64,000 bases of DNA from Artocarpus heterophyllus. Taxonomy: Eukaryota > Streptophyta > Magnoliopsida > Rosales > Moraceae. The notes beneath the pieces are model-generated. The model did no database searches, was not told where the DNA came from, and was given only the letters and a program-made list of their open reading frames with translations. The DNA is taken from positions 35,113,521 to 35,177,520 of the forward strand of contig CM046333.1 in NCBI GenBank assembly GCA_025403435.1, in the 5' to 3' direction. Below, piece by piece: positions 22,124 to 34,572 of the stretch. The translations under genes and the position numbers were made by a program. Numbering within the stretch: position 1 is the stretch's first letter; each line of letters begins with the position of its first letter.

Positions 22124-25100
22124 TATATATAGAAAGGAGCAATGATCAAATGGTTCAGATGTATCAATTCTTTTTTATTTTAAATGCAATGATCAAGATT
22201 GTTCCAATTGTTATTATAAAGCTTTTAGACAATAAACTTTTTTGTATACTGCTAATATAAATATACAGGCCACTATATAAAATAGGGACAAATTAATTTC
22301 ATTTTGTTTCTTTGGCCTTTCACACTACAGAATTTATTTTGTTAAAAAATATATATGACATGTAACTATTATTTTTCATTAAAAAAATCCAATACTGTTT
22401 AAACAATATTTGCAGTACTAGCTATAGAATAAAATACCATAAAGGAAAATAAAAAACTAAATCACCGTATATTTATTTTAAAAATAAAGAAAATATCTAA
22501 GGAACATATACAGCGGTAAAAGTTCATTAAAGAAACTTCTTATCTTCGTTAAAAAATATATATTTTTTGCTTAGAAAACATTAAAAAGTAACTAAAATGA
22601 AAAAGATGTACATCTATTAACTATTTTTTACTAAAATTAATTCTTCTAATAGAAATTTTGTAGTTTCATCAATATACTCATTAAAATCTTCGAAATTTGA
22701 GGTTACAAATCATCTGACAAGAAACCACATAAACACCCAGAAATAATAAACTTAAACAGGTTATACAACCATCTTCAAAAAAAAAAAATATAAATTACCA
22801 TCTTCAAAAAATAAAAATAAAAATAAAATAAAAACAAGTTTCTACTGCCATATTAAGAAATTAGGGCTAGTCTTAAATCCGTCACCCTTTGTAATCTGAC
22901 AGTGTGGTGGAGGCATGAGTTGGCCAGATGTGATGGAGGTATTGTTAAGGCAGTGTTGGTTTTAGATTGATTAGGTTAGGGAGTTAAATTGGTAGGCAAT
23001 AATCAATTATAGAAAGGAGTAAAGATGCAGCCTTTACTTGAATAAAGAACCAAGAAAGCAAATAAAATATGTTCTTAATCCTTTATTAATGACAAAGTAC
23101 ATAAAGCACAAATATAGTAATTAGAAGCACATCAATATGGAACTTTATCTACTTAAACAAGTAACCACTATATATTTATTTAAGAAATGATCACAAAAAA
23201 TATAATTAGGAAATACTAAAATATAAACATTTATTTATTTTTTTTAATAAAGCAAACCAACTCTTATCCAAACATTAACAAAAATAAATTGGAAAAAAAA
23301 CCCACAAATCCTCTGCTTCTCACATCTCCCATTTCCTATGTTTTCCGTTCACATTTTACGTTCCTCGCTAAAAACCATTTTTTTCTATTTCTTCTTTTAT
23401 TATTTTTATCATTATCATATGAAATTCTAAACGCCATAAATTTCAAACCAAAAAATAAAAGATAAAAAAAGTTTCTAAAAAATATTTTTTTTAATAAAAT
23501 GGTACCGGTGGCAGACGGTTGTGGCAGTAGAGGTACCTTTGGCGAGTGTTTCTTGCTATCATTGAACACCCAATTTTCTAGAATCTGAAACCAAAAAAAA
23601 AAAAAAAAAGTCTTCGAAGAAGCTGAGAACAAGGAGGCAGAAGAGGAAGAGGAGTTACTTCTTCTACCCATTAAAGAAAAGCAAACAGCTACGTCTTTGG
23701 ATGGCGGCTCAGCATTGTCGTCTTCTTCGACAGTGGAGCTTCCTTAGAGTCTAAACGTCATATTAAATTTGTATTTCTTGTTATTCTCTTTACAGTATTG
23801 TAATATTGCTGTTTTTATTTGTGTTTTGTTAATTACATTTTTGCAGTATTCTAATATTGTTCTCTTTGCAGTATTGTAATATTTCTGTTGTTATTTCTAT
23901 TTTATGAATTATATTTTTGTAGTATTATAATATTGTTATTGTTATTTCTGTTTTATTAATAATATTATTCCAGTTTTTGTTCATTATTTTATGTTAACTT
24001 TATAATAAAACTCTCATGTAACAGTTACAATTAGTGTTGGGACCAGATACAATATCAGACTAAAGACGCATATCATGGCATAACGCTAGAGGCTAGAGCA
24101 AGATTATAGCACCTTTATGAGTAGAGATGATTGTACATTTTTCTTCTTTTTTTTTTCCTACCTTTCTTCCATCTTTGAGAGTGCTTGTAGTTCACAATAA
24201 AGCTCTCACCTTTTTTCTTTTACTTTCAGTGATCTACATCATTGTATCATGAGACTTAACTTTATTTTTGATTTTTCATCGTGATCTGTTCGTTGGGTTC
24301 ATGATTCTCTTTTTATGTGTTGTTTTGTATTTTTTTTTATATATTTTTAAGAAGTACGAGCTTTATCATTGAAAAGATAGACTAGCAAATGCAACAAGAG
24401 TAGGCTTGTTGTCCTATATTCTAGACGAAAAGAGGTCTATTCCTCCCAAAAAGCTGTTCTAATCTCTGTCTCGTGCGCAAGGACTAGCCATGTTTTTGAT
24501 TGGTAGACTCTTACTAAGCCTTGTTTAGAGGCGTTGAAAAGTATTAATGAAAAAATTAAAATAAAAACTCATTATACAACAAACATGAAACCCCCATGTT
24601 GGGACGCAGGCTGCCGTGTATGCCTTCGAAGTGCCAACAATTTAACCATCGACTATCTTTTTCGGCCAACATGATTGTTGAAAAACACCATTAAAGGAAG
24701 TAGATATAAAATTAAAAGAATCATTCTCAATGCGATAATGCCCGTCAATATGTGAAAGCAAAAGGGCAACCCATTCAACAAGCTGCAATCTCAACAATCA
24801 ACGTATGTTAATATAAGGGACATAAGTTACTATAAGGGTTTGAGCGTCTTTTCCTTGCCATCACAAGTGAGTTTGTGCTCAAATCTTAGTGGTTTGCTTC
24901 TGAACATGTTCGCGCTATTAATTTTAGACTGATTTATTTACTTATTTTTTTTAAGGTAACAAGCGTTTTGGACCATAATTAATTCTCCTTGGCTGACTGA
25001 AAGTTCATAGATGTTCTAGCAAATACTTGCCCTACTACTACGATTATGATGTTTGTAAATTATTCACATATACACAAACAATAAAATAGAGGCCACGTTT

Positions 25101-25200
25101 CAAAATTTACCGCCAAGTTCAGTTTCAATATGCGTCTTATTTTCTGTGAAATTTGTCTTCTTAACCCTTGTTTCTATTTTATCTTTTAAAGTTACTTTCA
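22124..25200. other. Intergenic AT-rich stretch
   Basis: No gene is supported. A degenerate repeat of GCAGTATTGTAATATT-like units runs from about 23795 to 23990. A minus-strand open frame at 23671-23336 is low-complexity and matches no family I know. Confidence 0.5.
23795..23990. repeat. Degenerate repeat of GCAGTATTGTAATATTG units
   Basis: Four or so units of GCAGTATT(G/C)TAATATTG, spaced by T-rich sequence and partly palindromic (AATATT), recur over about 200 bases. Confidence 0.55.
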
Positions 25201-25373
25201 TTTAAAAAATATGCAGCTTGGTATTGCATCTGGATTTGATCTTGTATTTTTCAAAACCAATACTAAGGTGGGCTCTAACGTTGAGAGATCAATTGTTCAT
25301 GAGTATATTGACATATGTCGTCGCTGAAAGATGCAATACTTTCTCGATCCCAATTTCCCCTCCGGGATCTTCT

Positions 25374-25640
25374 TTTTTGTTGCTTTCCCCTCTCTCTGTA
25401 AGGAACAGACTCTCACTTCCCACCCCAAAAGCTCTCTCTGTCTGAAATTTTTTTTGGAAAAACGATTCCGAATTGACTTCGTTGGCCGCGAGCTCCGCCG
25501 GTTCTTCTTTGTTGCAGGTATTTTGCTTTCCCCTCTGTCTCGTGAACTCTCTCTCACTCCACACCCCCAAAGCTCTCTCTAAATTTTTTTTGGAAAAAGG
25601 ATTCCGAATTGACTTCGTCGGCCGCGAGCTCCATCGGCTC
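25374..25640. repeat. Tandem duplication, about 130 bp, two copies in a CT-rich leader-like region
   Basis: Two adjacent copies share TTTCCCCTCT, CCCCAAAAGCTCTCTCT (or a one-base variant), AAATTTTTTTTGGAAAAA and ATTCCGAATTGACTTCGT, followed by GGCCGCGAGCTCC. They differ by scattered substitutions and small indels. The region is more GC-rich than its surroundings and looks like a plant 5' leader, but no coding exon follows nearby. Confidence 0.8.
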
Positions 25641-25739
25641 TTCTTCGTCGGACGGATTGTCGCCGTCGCCGCACCGGATTGTCGCCCTCTGCCGACTGCC
25701 GCCCTTTGCTGTAAGTTTTTTTTTTGGCTATAGTTTCAG

Positions 25740-27917
25740 CATCTTTGTAGGCTTCAAGGAATAAGACCTTCAAGGATGATTTGTGTTAACTTGGAGGGAC
25801 GTTATTTACTTAATTGTCTTAGTTTTACATAAGTTTTCTTTCTGTTTGTCTACCTGGGATTTTTTTTCCTTAGCAGTTTTTTCTTTTAGAGGATTTTAGC
25901 AAAATCTGAATCCAATCTAATCTAAGTATACCCTCTTAAACCCAAATTTACTTCATTTAGTTAAAGAACACCCTAATGACTTCAACACTTAATCCTAGAC
26001 ATAAGAATGTTAATACAAGCACCAAAGCAGTAACCAAAACATAGGTACATACTCTAGTCCCCCTAAACTTACAAACAAAGCACACAAACTAACTTGAATC
26101 AATGAATCCAAAACCAACCGACAAAACTTTTAACTGATCCATGTTTCGAAAGGCCATTGACTTGGTCGGAGACTCAACCACACCTCGAATTCAGAGCGAA
26201 TTAACCACAAAATAATAATAAGTACTAATCTTACTCATTATGTTGAAAAGAAAAAGAAAGTCTTTAAAAACAATGTGGGCTACATGTTTTTGTCTTGGTT
26301 GATGATTTTCGGCCTTTTTTATTTCAGTCACTTGTCAATTATGATAATGAACAAAGGATATATTATTACAGTGATAAACACCTCCCTATACCTTACTTGT
26401 AACAACATGTTCATTATGATAATGATTTCTTCATTCTTTATGGTACTAACCTTTTTCATTATGACAATTGGCTTTTATATATATTGCTGATGTATACTTT
26501 TTCTTTGAAATGTATTGTGTGAAAATGATTTTACGACTCCTTTATGATAAAGATGGTATCATTATGGTGATGACTAAATCGAAATATTTCACAATGGTAA
26601 TAGCTTCTTCGTTGTAATAGCGGACGTATATAAAGATGGTTGATTACTCATTGTTAACGTTCAGTTTTCCTTTAAAAATAGTGCAAAAACACGGAAAAAA
26701 TAACGTTAGAGATCTTTGATATAAGCAAGTGTTATCCTTTGGTTCCATGATTTTAAACTGATAATATCCAAAATCTGATACAGATTAATTTGCATCTAGT
26801 TGTTGGACTTGTGGAAGCTAGATCTTTGATATAAACAAGTGTTATCCTTTGGTTCCATGATTTTAAACTGATAATATCCAAAAACTGGTACAGATTAATT
26901 TGCATCTAGTTGTTGGACTTGTGGAAGCTAGAGATGATTTATAATAGGGCATAGAGTTTTTTTTCCCTCACTTGTTTGACTTAGTCTAGGAATAATTTCT
27001 TGCCAATATAATTGAACTTCAATCATGTAGCGTGAATATATTAAACTGTTTATATTTAGGCAAATAATAACAAGGCTCGAATCCATATACAACAGTCTTG
27101 GTCATAAGAGACGTTGGAAGGTTTGTACATAATTTGCTCTTAATTGTTCATGTTCTACGTTTGTAGTACTTCAATTGCAGAGGATTTTTGATATTGATTA
27201 TTCTACTCCAGTTACAAGTAATTACAAATGTTAGTATATCAAAACGTTCACTTTTTGCCCATAGACTTGATCAAAGTAATAAAATTTGAAGTTCTGGATA
27301 GTTGTTTTAGAATAGCCAAAAGGTACCCTGCATTCACCTGGAAGTTGTGCTTGCTACATATTTGGTAAATGTACTATTGATGAATGGCATTTTTAAGTCT
27401 TTGTTTAAGTTCATATTAACTGTTTTAACATCTATTTCGATTCAATAATCAGAATGTGTTTATCCCTTGGTTCCATGATTTTAAACTAATAATGTGCAAT
27501 AATAGACATATGACATATGGAAAAAGAGTGTAGTTTTCTTTTGGTAAGATTGATTTTGTAGTTATAATTGGCATGGGATTCAATTAACGATAAACAATTC
27601 TTCATTTTACTATCGTAGATGGAACTATTGCTGTGAGCCTGCGTTTATACTATGAAGCCTCTTTATGTTTCAATCCTGCAACTTTGAACTATCCAAAACC
27701 TCAAGATGATTATGTGATTCTTGCTAATATGTGAGACATAAAACATCCAAATGCAGACGATGCATTTAAACTGGCATGTTTGATGATCCAAGTTTAATTG
27801 CCATGCATTTTGCTTAGTTTGTATTATGTAACTAAATTTATCCAAATTTATTTACTAGAAAATTTTACTTATTAATGAGTTAGTATTACATTTGACAATA
27901 GAATTGAAAACATCAAA
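25740..27917. other. Non-coding stretch upstream of the CACTA transposase relic
   Basis: No protein is recognised. It may contain the 5' part of the CACTA element that starts coding at 27918, but no CACTA terminus was found. It holds a precise 110-bp tandem duplication and a third partial copy near 27459-27500. Confidence 0.45.
26711..26930. repeat. Exact-length 110-bp tandem duplication
   Basis: Copy 1 is 26711-26820 and copy 2 is 26821-26930. Both start GATCTTTGATATAA and end GTGGAAGCTA, with about three substitutions between them. A partial, more diverged third copy (TTGGTTCCATGATTTTAAAC) lies near 27466. The near identity points to a recent event. Confidence 0.9.
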
Positions 27918-30900
27918 ATGATAATTGATAAGAGTTGGATTTTAGAAAATGATCGTTTTTCGAACCGATACTAAAATGGTGCAATAGCATTTTTGGAAAG
28001 AGCATAAAACTACATGAATGAGGACGGAGAAGTTAGTTGCCCATGCATTAATTGTTTGAATGCAGCAATGCAAACATTACCAGTAGTTGGAGCTCATATA
28101 ATTGACAAGGGATTTAGTCAAACATATACTATGTGGATATACCATGGAGAATCTTATAACACACACATTTATGGTGATGAAACACATGAACAATCTACTG
28201 ACAACATGCGAAACGTCTTAGATGATGTAGTGGGGGCCAATAATCATGTTGAACCAGAAGGGTCAAGTCCAACCGAAGAATTCCAGTTGGGGCAGTTTGA
28301 AGAATTTTGTGCTAAGCTTGAGGCAGAGTTGAATCCTGGATGCGAAAGCTTTTCATCTCTGGGTTTTTTTTTTAATAAAAGTGATGCATTTAAATGTGCT
28401 TCACAGATGGACCAACAAATCTTTTGACTCTTTGCTAAAGCTTTTAAAGGATGCATTACCAGAAGGGAACAATATTCCTGCTTCACACTATAAGGCCAAG
28501 ATGAAGTTACGCAAGTTAGGTTTAGCTGATGAGACATTCATGTATGCAAGTATGATTGTGCTTTATTTTGGAAAGAATATGCTGATCGAAACACTTGTCC
28601 AATATATGGTGAGAGTCGATGGGTGAATCCGAATGTGAAGGGAAAGAAAGTGCCTCATAAAGTATTCAGATATTTCCCTTTAAAGGAATGGTTGAAGCGT
28701 TTGTATGCGTCAAGGCATGCTACAAGAGATATGAGATGGCATGTAAATGGTCGATCTATGCAAGGAGTTCTGCAACATCCGGTAAATGGAGAGGCTTGGA
28801 AGGCTTGGAAGGCATTTGATTGTAGGTATCCTGATTTTGCTTCTGAAGTAAGAAATGTTCGTTTTGGTTTAGCGGTTGATGGGTTTAGTCCGTTTGGAAA
28901 TATGAGTCAACCTTACAATATGTGGCCAGTTAACTTGTCAACATACAATCTACTTCCATCGCTTTGTACAAAGGAACCATACTGGATGTTGACTTTGTTG
29001 ATTCCGGGACCTAATGCTTCTGCAAAGGATATGGATGTGTTTTTTAGACCAGTTGTAGAAGAGTTGAAAGAGCTTTCGGAGCATGGATTGGTAATTCATG
29101 ATGCCTATGATAATACATCATTTAGGATGCGTGCTGCATTATTATGGACTATCAATGATTTTCCTACGAGAAGTAGTTTGTCAGGTTTGAGTGGCCAGGG
29201 ATACAATGCATGTCCAACGTGCAACATGCATACTCCTTCTAAGCGTTTAAAGAGTAAGACATGTTATACAAGCCATCGGCGATTCTTTCTAACTTCAAAT
29301 AGGACGAGGAGAGACAAACAATTTGATGAGGAGAGACTAAAATATTAAATCAGTTAGAACGTGTATGAAGTAGACTACCAGGCAAGCACATTTATTTTGG
29401 TGGGAAAAAACATAGGCGAGAGAACCCTACGAGCTGAACTAAACAAAAAAAGAGTATATTCTTTGAATTGGAATATTGATCAGATTTGTTGCTAAAACAA
29501 AACTTAAATGTCATGCATATTGAGAAGAACATTTGTGATAGCTTGTTGGGCACAATATTGAATATTGATGGGAAGTCAAAGGACACAAACAAGACAAGAA
29601 TGGATCTGGCCGACATGAAAATAAGCGATGAATTGCATCTTTATAAGGATGGGGATCGATGGATGAAACCTCATGCAGACTACACTCTAACTCCTATAGA
29701 GCAGAAACAATTTGGTGCCTTTATTAAATCTGTAAAGTTTCCTGATGGGTTTGTGGCAAATTTAAAAAAGAACACCGATACTGATGGCAAGATCTCTGGA
29801 CCTAAATCACACGATTGTCATGTGATCATGCAACATCTATTACCAGTCGGTATTCATCTATTTTTGAAAAAAGAGATCACTTATACAATTGTTGAACTTT
29901 GTTATTTCTTTCAACAAATTTGTTCTAGAACCTTAAAGATATCTGATTTAGAGAAAGCTGAAAACCAAATTGTCATAATATTATGCAAGTTGGAAAGAAT
30001 ATCTCCGCCTGTATTTTTCGATATCATGGTTCGCCTGGCTTTGCATTTGTCGAAAGAAGGCATGCAAGGGGGTCCTGTTCATACAAGGTAGATGTACCCC
30101 TTCGAGTGGTATATTGGGTCACTTAAGCAGTATGTTAGAAACCAAGCACGACCAAAAGAGTCAATTGCAGAGGCTTATGTTGTGAATGAGGCTTTGACTT
30201 TCTGTTCACGATACTTTCATGGTAACGAAGTTAAGTTCAATCAGCCTGAAAGGAACCTGCCTGATCCTAATTCTGCTTCAAAGAAAAACTTATTGGTCTT
30301 CCAATCATAATGCTGACCAATGGGAAAGATTGTAGCAACTTAATTAGATGAGCAATTAAGGAAGAAGGCTGAGTGGTATATTTTAAAGAATTGCCCAGAA
30401 ATCCGAAGATACATAGAGTAAGTTTAGCTCTTTAATTGTTAACTTTCTAGTACATAATATAACATAATTTTTATGAGACCCATTTCATGTATAGGGAACA
30501 CAAGAGTGAGCTTGAAATTACTTGTAGAAGAAACTTGACTAAGGTTCAGATTGATGAGTTTCCAGCGTGGTTTTACAAAAAGGTAAAAAATTATTTTATT
30601 TTTACCTTTTTAGGGAAAAAAATCATATTTAAAGATTTAATAACAATAATAGATTTCTCATTGTAGGTGTACAATTTACAAAAAAATCCTTCACCTGAGG
30701 CCACTGATGAATTGCTTGCCTTGGCGTCTGGTCCTAATGACACTGTACTATCTTACTTCGCTTGTGTGGTAAATAGGGTCAAGTTTGTGTGCAACAATCG
30801 TGATGTTCAGCAAAAAACACAAAACAGTGAGATTTGTGTACTGGGTGTTGATGACAACACATATTACGGTCGGCTAGAAGATGTATTGATACTCCGATAT

Positions 30901-31506
30901 GTGAATGATTGCTCAGTTGTGTTGTTTAGGTGTAAATGGTATGACGCTGATCCAAGAAAGAAAAGTATCTTACATAATAAAAACTTAAAAAGTGTATTTG
31001 TCAATGCCGAGGCTTATAAAGATGATCCTTTTATATTATCATCACAAGCAAAACAAGTGTTTTATCTAGAAGATTAGCTTAATGGCCCTAATTGGAAAGC
31101 GGTCCAACAATTTGGTCATCGACGTGTATGGGATCTTCCTGACACCAAACATGAAGATTCTAGTTCAGTTGAGGTGTTACAAAATGCTTTCTCAAATTTT
31201 GAACTGGTAGTTGAGCTACCCAATTTGGAGTCAACAATATTTAGAAGAAATGATACTGATCCTAATGTCGTTGAGAATGCAACATTAATCAAAGTAGGTC
31301 ATGAAACTGATGCCATTGAGGTTGGCTTGGAGGTGGATGATACTTTACTAGAGTATGACGATGATACAAGCATAGAAAATGAAGATAAAGACGATGATAT
31401 TAGTTTTGAACAATCTAACAACGAGAGTAGTAGTACTTGTAAATTTAACTTGTTTCCATCAGTACTAGTTCTCAATGAACTTCGTTTTATATATTATTCT
31501 TTTTAA
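27918..31506 (+). pseudogene. CACTA (En/Spm) Tnp2-like transposase, degraded
   Basis: Domains appear in the expected order. A transposase-associated domain starts at an ATG at 27918 (MIIDKSWILENDRF, later CPCINCLN). The Tnp2 catalytic domain spans about 28381-29350, with RWTNKSFDSLLKLLKDALP, then GLAVDGFSPFGN around the probable first acidic catalytic residue, and QGYNACPTC. A DUF4218-like part covers 29486-30310 (LNVMHIEKNICDSLLGT), and a DUF4216-like part covers 30667-31077 (VFRCKWYD-type motif, here VLFRCKWYDAD). In the intact family this protein cuts and joins the element ends. Two stops near 27972-28010, at least two frameshifts between 28380 and 28640, and a stop at 30089 show it is dead. 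A likely intron lies around 30420-30666 (ends TTGTAG). Confidence 0.85.
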
Positions 31507-31550
31507 TAAATACTATCTGAATAACTTGTTGTTATCAATAGGCAATCGTA

Positions 31551-33115
31551 ATGACTGGATCCGTTGCTACATGTGCTGGATTTTCTGAAGGTGCAGAACT
31601 TCCACCGGGGCCAAGAAGACTTCCAACAGATTATGAGTTAGGTATGACTGAATACAATATGTCTTCTATCAAATGTATTATAACTTTTATATAAAATCTA
31701 ACACTCTTGCGTTGTCTTTTTTTTTTAGTCCTTGCCGCCGGTAAGAAAGTTTGTGGATGCACAAAGAATAAGGATGTCCACAAGATTGTTGATGCTAGTA
31801 AAAGAAAACTTTCGATATTCCTAGACACTCAAGGAAAGGCATATAAAGGCTTAGGGGACAATGTAGCTCGTTTAAGTAATTGTATAAGTTAGGCGGTGTG
31901 ATCCAAAATTCCTCCATATTATGATAGTTGGAAGAAGGTTCTTGTAGTATACAAAGATCAAATTTTACCTCAAACACAGGTAATAATATTTCACATTTAT
32001 TTATAATATATTATTTTAGCGACCTTGTATTAATTGTGGTATTTATAATGAAATTACAAGATCTTTTTTATTTTGATTTGACTCTTATATCGGCGGTATC
32101 AATAGATCGTAATGCACAAGACATATATAAGGAAATGGAAAAATGACCTTCATGAATACTTCAAGCAATTGTTGGGGAGGGGGGTGCGGGGGCGCAAAAA
32201 AATGTAGTTAATGTGAAGAAGCAACGTCCCGACAATGTACGAACCCAAGCAGATTGGGAGGTTGCTTGTGATTGCTTTTGCAACAAAGCTTTTTAAGTTT
32301 AAAGTTATAAACTCTATTTTTGATGATCACTACATATATCAATATAACCTATTAATTTTAATAATTCATCTTTGTAATAGAAAAGGTCGGCGACAAATAA
32401 AAGAAACAAAGCAAACGTGAAGCAGCCAAGTCGTCATAGAATGCAATCGTATGCTAATTTGAGATATCAAAAGGTAGTAAATAAAAATTTATTAAACTAT
32501 GTTTCATTTTTCCTTTAAGATATGTATTGTTCTAATACAAGTCTAACACAAGTTTATCTCCTTTATAGAGAAATCCTGAGACCGGTGAGTTGCTTTCAAT
32601 TTTGAAAAATTGGTATTGGTGTCAGTGTCATCAATATTCAAATGACAGATGGGTTAATGACGCTGCAGAGGCTAGATATGTAAGTCATATAACATATTAA
32701 GTTTTAGTTATGAAATTTTGAGTTGGATTGTAATTTACTTTGTTAAATGGAATGTGCAGAATGAAATGCTTTAAATGCATACTCAACAAACCTAAGCTGC
32801 TGTTGCATCTTCTTCTGCTTCTAGTTCGGGCACATGTTAGATAACACATCTCATGAATGAAGAAGAGCAGTGAATGTGCTTGGATCGCACAGAGGGCATA
32901 GGAAAGGAGTGCGCTCGAGGATGAGAAAAGACATCTTTGCAGTAGCTACTCTTGAGGAGGCTCGTTCACAACAACCATAACTCCCTCCACAAGTACAACA
33001 ATGGATGGAGGAACAATCTCAGTATAACACGCAACAAAGTCAATACCAAAATCAAATGACGGCTATAATCAAATGTTTACTACCGGATTTAGATTTGCTA
33101 ATGCCTCCCCTGCTC
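31551..33115 (+). pseudogene. CACTA TnpA-like (Ptta/En/Spm) protein, 5' part, interrupted by an LTR element
   Basis: An ATG at 31551 opens MTGSVATCAGFSEGAELPPG, a start typical of TnpA-like proteins. Later pieces are KVCGCTKNKDVHKIVDASKR, YYDSWKKV and then QRPDNVRTQADWEVACDCF (about 32220-32275), which fits the plant transposase family PF03004. A final section reads MRKDIFAVATLEEARSQQP near 32920-32980. Several stops and a frameshift interrupt it, and introns are probable at 31640-31730 and 31980-32110. The proline-rich C-terminus is split at 33120 by an LTR element and resumes at 41317. In intact elements TnpA binds the subterminal repeats and works with Tnp2. Confidence 0.75.
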
Positions 33116-33120
33116 CACCA
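33116..33120. repeat. Target-site duplication CACCA, left copy
   Basis: The five bases before the 5' LTR are CACCA and are repeated exactly after the 3' LTR at 41312-41316. This fits LTR-element integration and fixes both ends of the element. Confidence 0.95.
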
Positions 33121-34553
33121 TGTGACACCCGTTATTCTCCTAAGGGTATTAAGGTAATTAGATTAATTACCTAGTATATATATAAAAAAAATCAGAAAAT
33201 CTCTCAAATTCCACTCCGATGAAAATCATCCGGTACCAACTGCACGCGAATCGAGGCGATTCAAACAGCAGTATCGGAGTCCAGAATGACGTTTTCAAGA
33301 ATGTATGATCTCTAGGAAGCATTCCTAGCCATTCATAGTCGCTCGAGGAGCACTACAGAGGATGCTTCGTAGATACAGCGAGATACAACTGGATCTGTTT
33401 TGCTTGGAGTTCAAGATCAAGGGAGTATGGAGCTAACGTTAATTGATTCCAGGATTAAGAGACTGTTGATAAGCTTGAAAGGTAGGGATTCTATTACTCA
33501 TTTTTGTGAGGTTTTTATAGAATTAAAATTGATTGTTTTGCCGCAATATATATATATCTATGTTGAACTGATATTATATGAGTATCACATATGAAACTAT
33601 GACATGGACTCGTCTTGTATTGTACGGCGAGGAACATAATGAATTGACACATGTTATAAATTGAGAAGCATGGTTAGGAAAACTGACTCTATTAATAATG
33701 ATTTAATATAGAGAAATGGTGAGACATGAAGAGGGCGGCGGTTACGTCCTTGGACATGAATACCCAAAAAGGTAAAATAGGAGGAAGGTGATGACGCTTC
33801 CTTGGGTTGAAAGTCCCAGAACACACTGTACAGGAATTGATTTGGTGAGGACTCGGGGCTTGATGTCCCCTCACCGGAACACCCTTGGAATGTTTATAGG
33901 GTGATCAAGTGCGCCCATTTGGGTTTCGATGAGTTGAGTGATACTCAATTTAACATGGATACCTAGGAACAATGATGATTGGTAATATTTGTATAAATGT
34001 GTAATTATGACACTTGGTAATGATTAACTACGGTATCCATAAGATGTGATCATAATAAACCTCATAATCTGGAATATGATGTGACTTACTAACCATGCAG
34101 ATTTTAATGTGGTAATGATAAAAACCTAAAGGTGAGTAATGGCTTTCTCTACTGAGCATAGTGTCGCTCATTCCCTTATGTTTATATCTTTTCAGGACTC
34201 ACTAAGTGTGAGGTGGCTACGAGAAATATAGTTGAGGAAGTGATGTAACTATATTACATTGGGACTGCTTCAATCGTTGAGAATGTTCTTCATGATAATG
34301 TAAGCATCAATTGTTACTTTCTATGACTGTATTACAATGTGTTGAAGGTTAAAATGATGATGACAACAGTTTATATTATTAAATTTAAGGTGCTACATTA
34401 AAACTGTGGTTTATTTGTCGTTTATATTTTTATTTTTGAGTTGAGAGTTTTCATTTAAGTCCCGGGCAAATTTTATTTTTAAGGTTTTACTTTTATTATT
34501 TATTTTTATTTTATCTCATTAAAAACTGTTAACCCCCATATAGGGGCGTTACA
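33121..34553 (+). repeat. 5' LTR (1,433 bp, with an internal deletion)
   Basis: Starts TGTGACACCCGTTATTCTCC and ends CATATAGGGGCGTTACA. Against the 3' LTR I count by eye about six substitutions over the shared ~1.43 kb. It lacks about 965 bp present in the 3' LTR: here AAAATCTCTCA joins directly to AATTCCACTCC near 33206. Confidence 0.9.
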
Positions 34554-34560
34554 GAATTTT

Positions 34561-34572
34561 TGGTATCAGAGC
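34561..34572 (+). other. Primer-binding site (initiator tRNA-Met)
   Basis: TGGTATCAGAGC lies seven bases downstream of the 5' LTR. It is complementary to the 3' end of plant initiator tRNA-Met, the usual primer for reverse transcription of plant LTR elements. Confidence 0.9.

Noticed and set aside
25311..25330. ATATGTCGTCGCTGAAAG as a possible 5' subterminal repeat of the large CACTA element
   Set aside because: A single weak match to the repeats at 41600-42094, with no terminus next to it.
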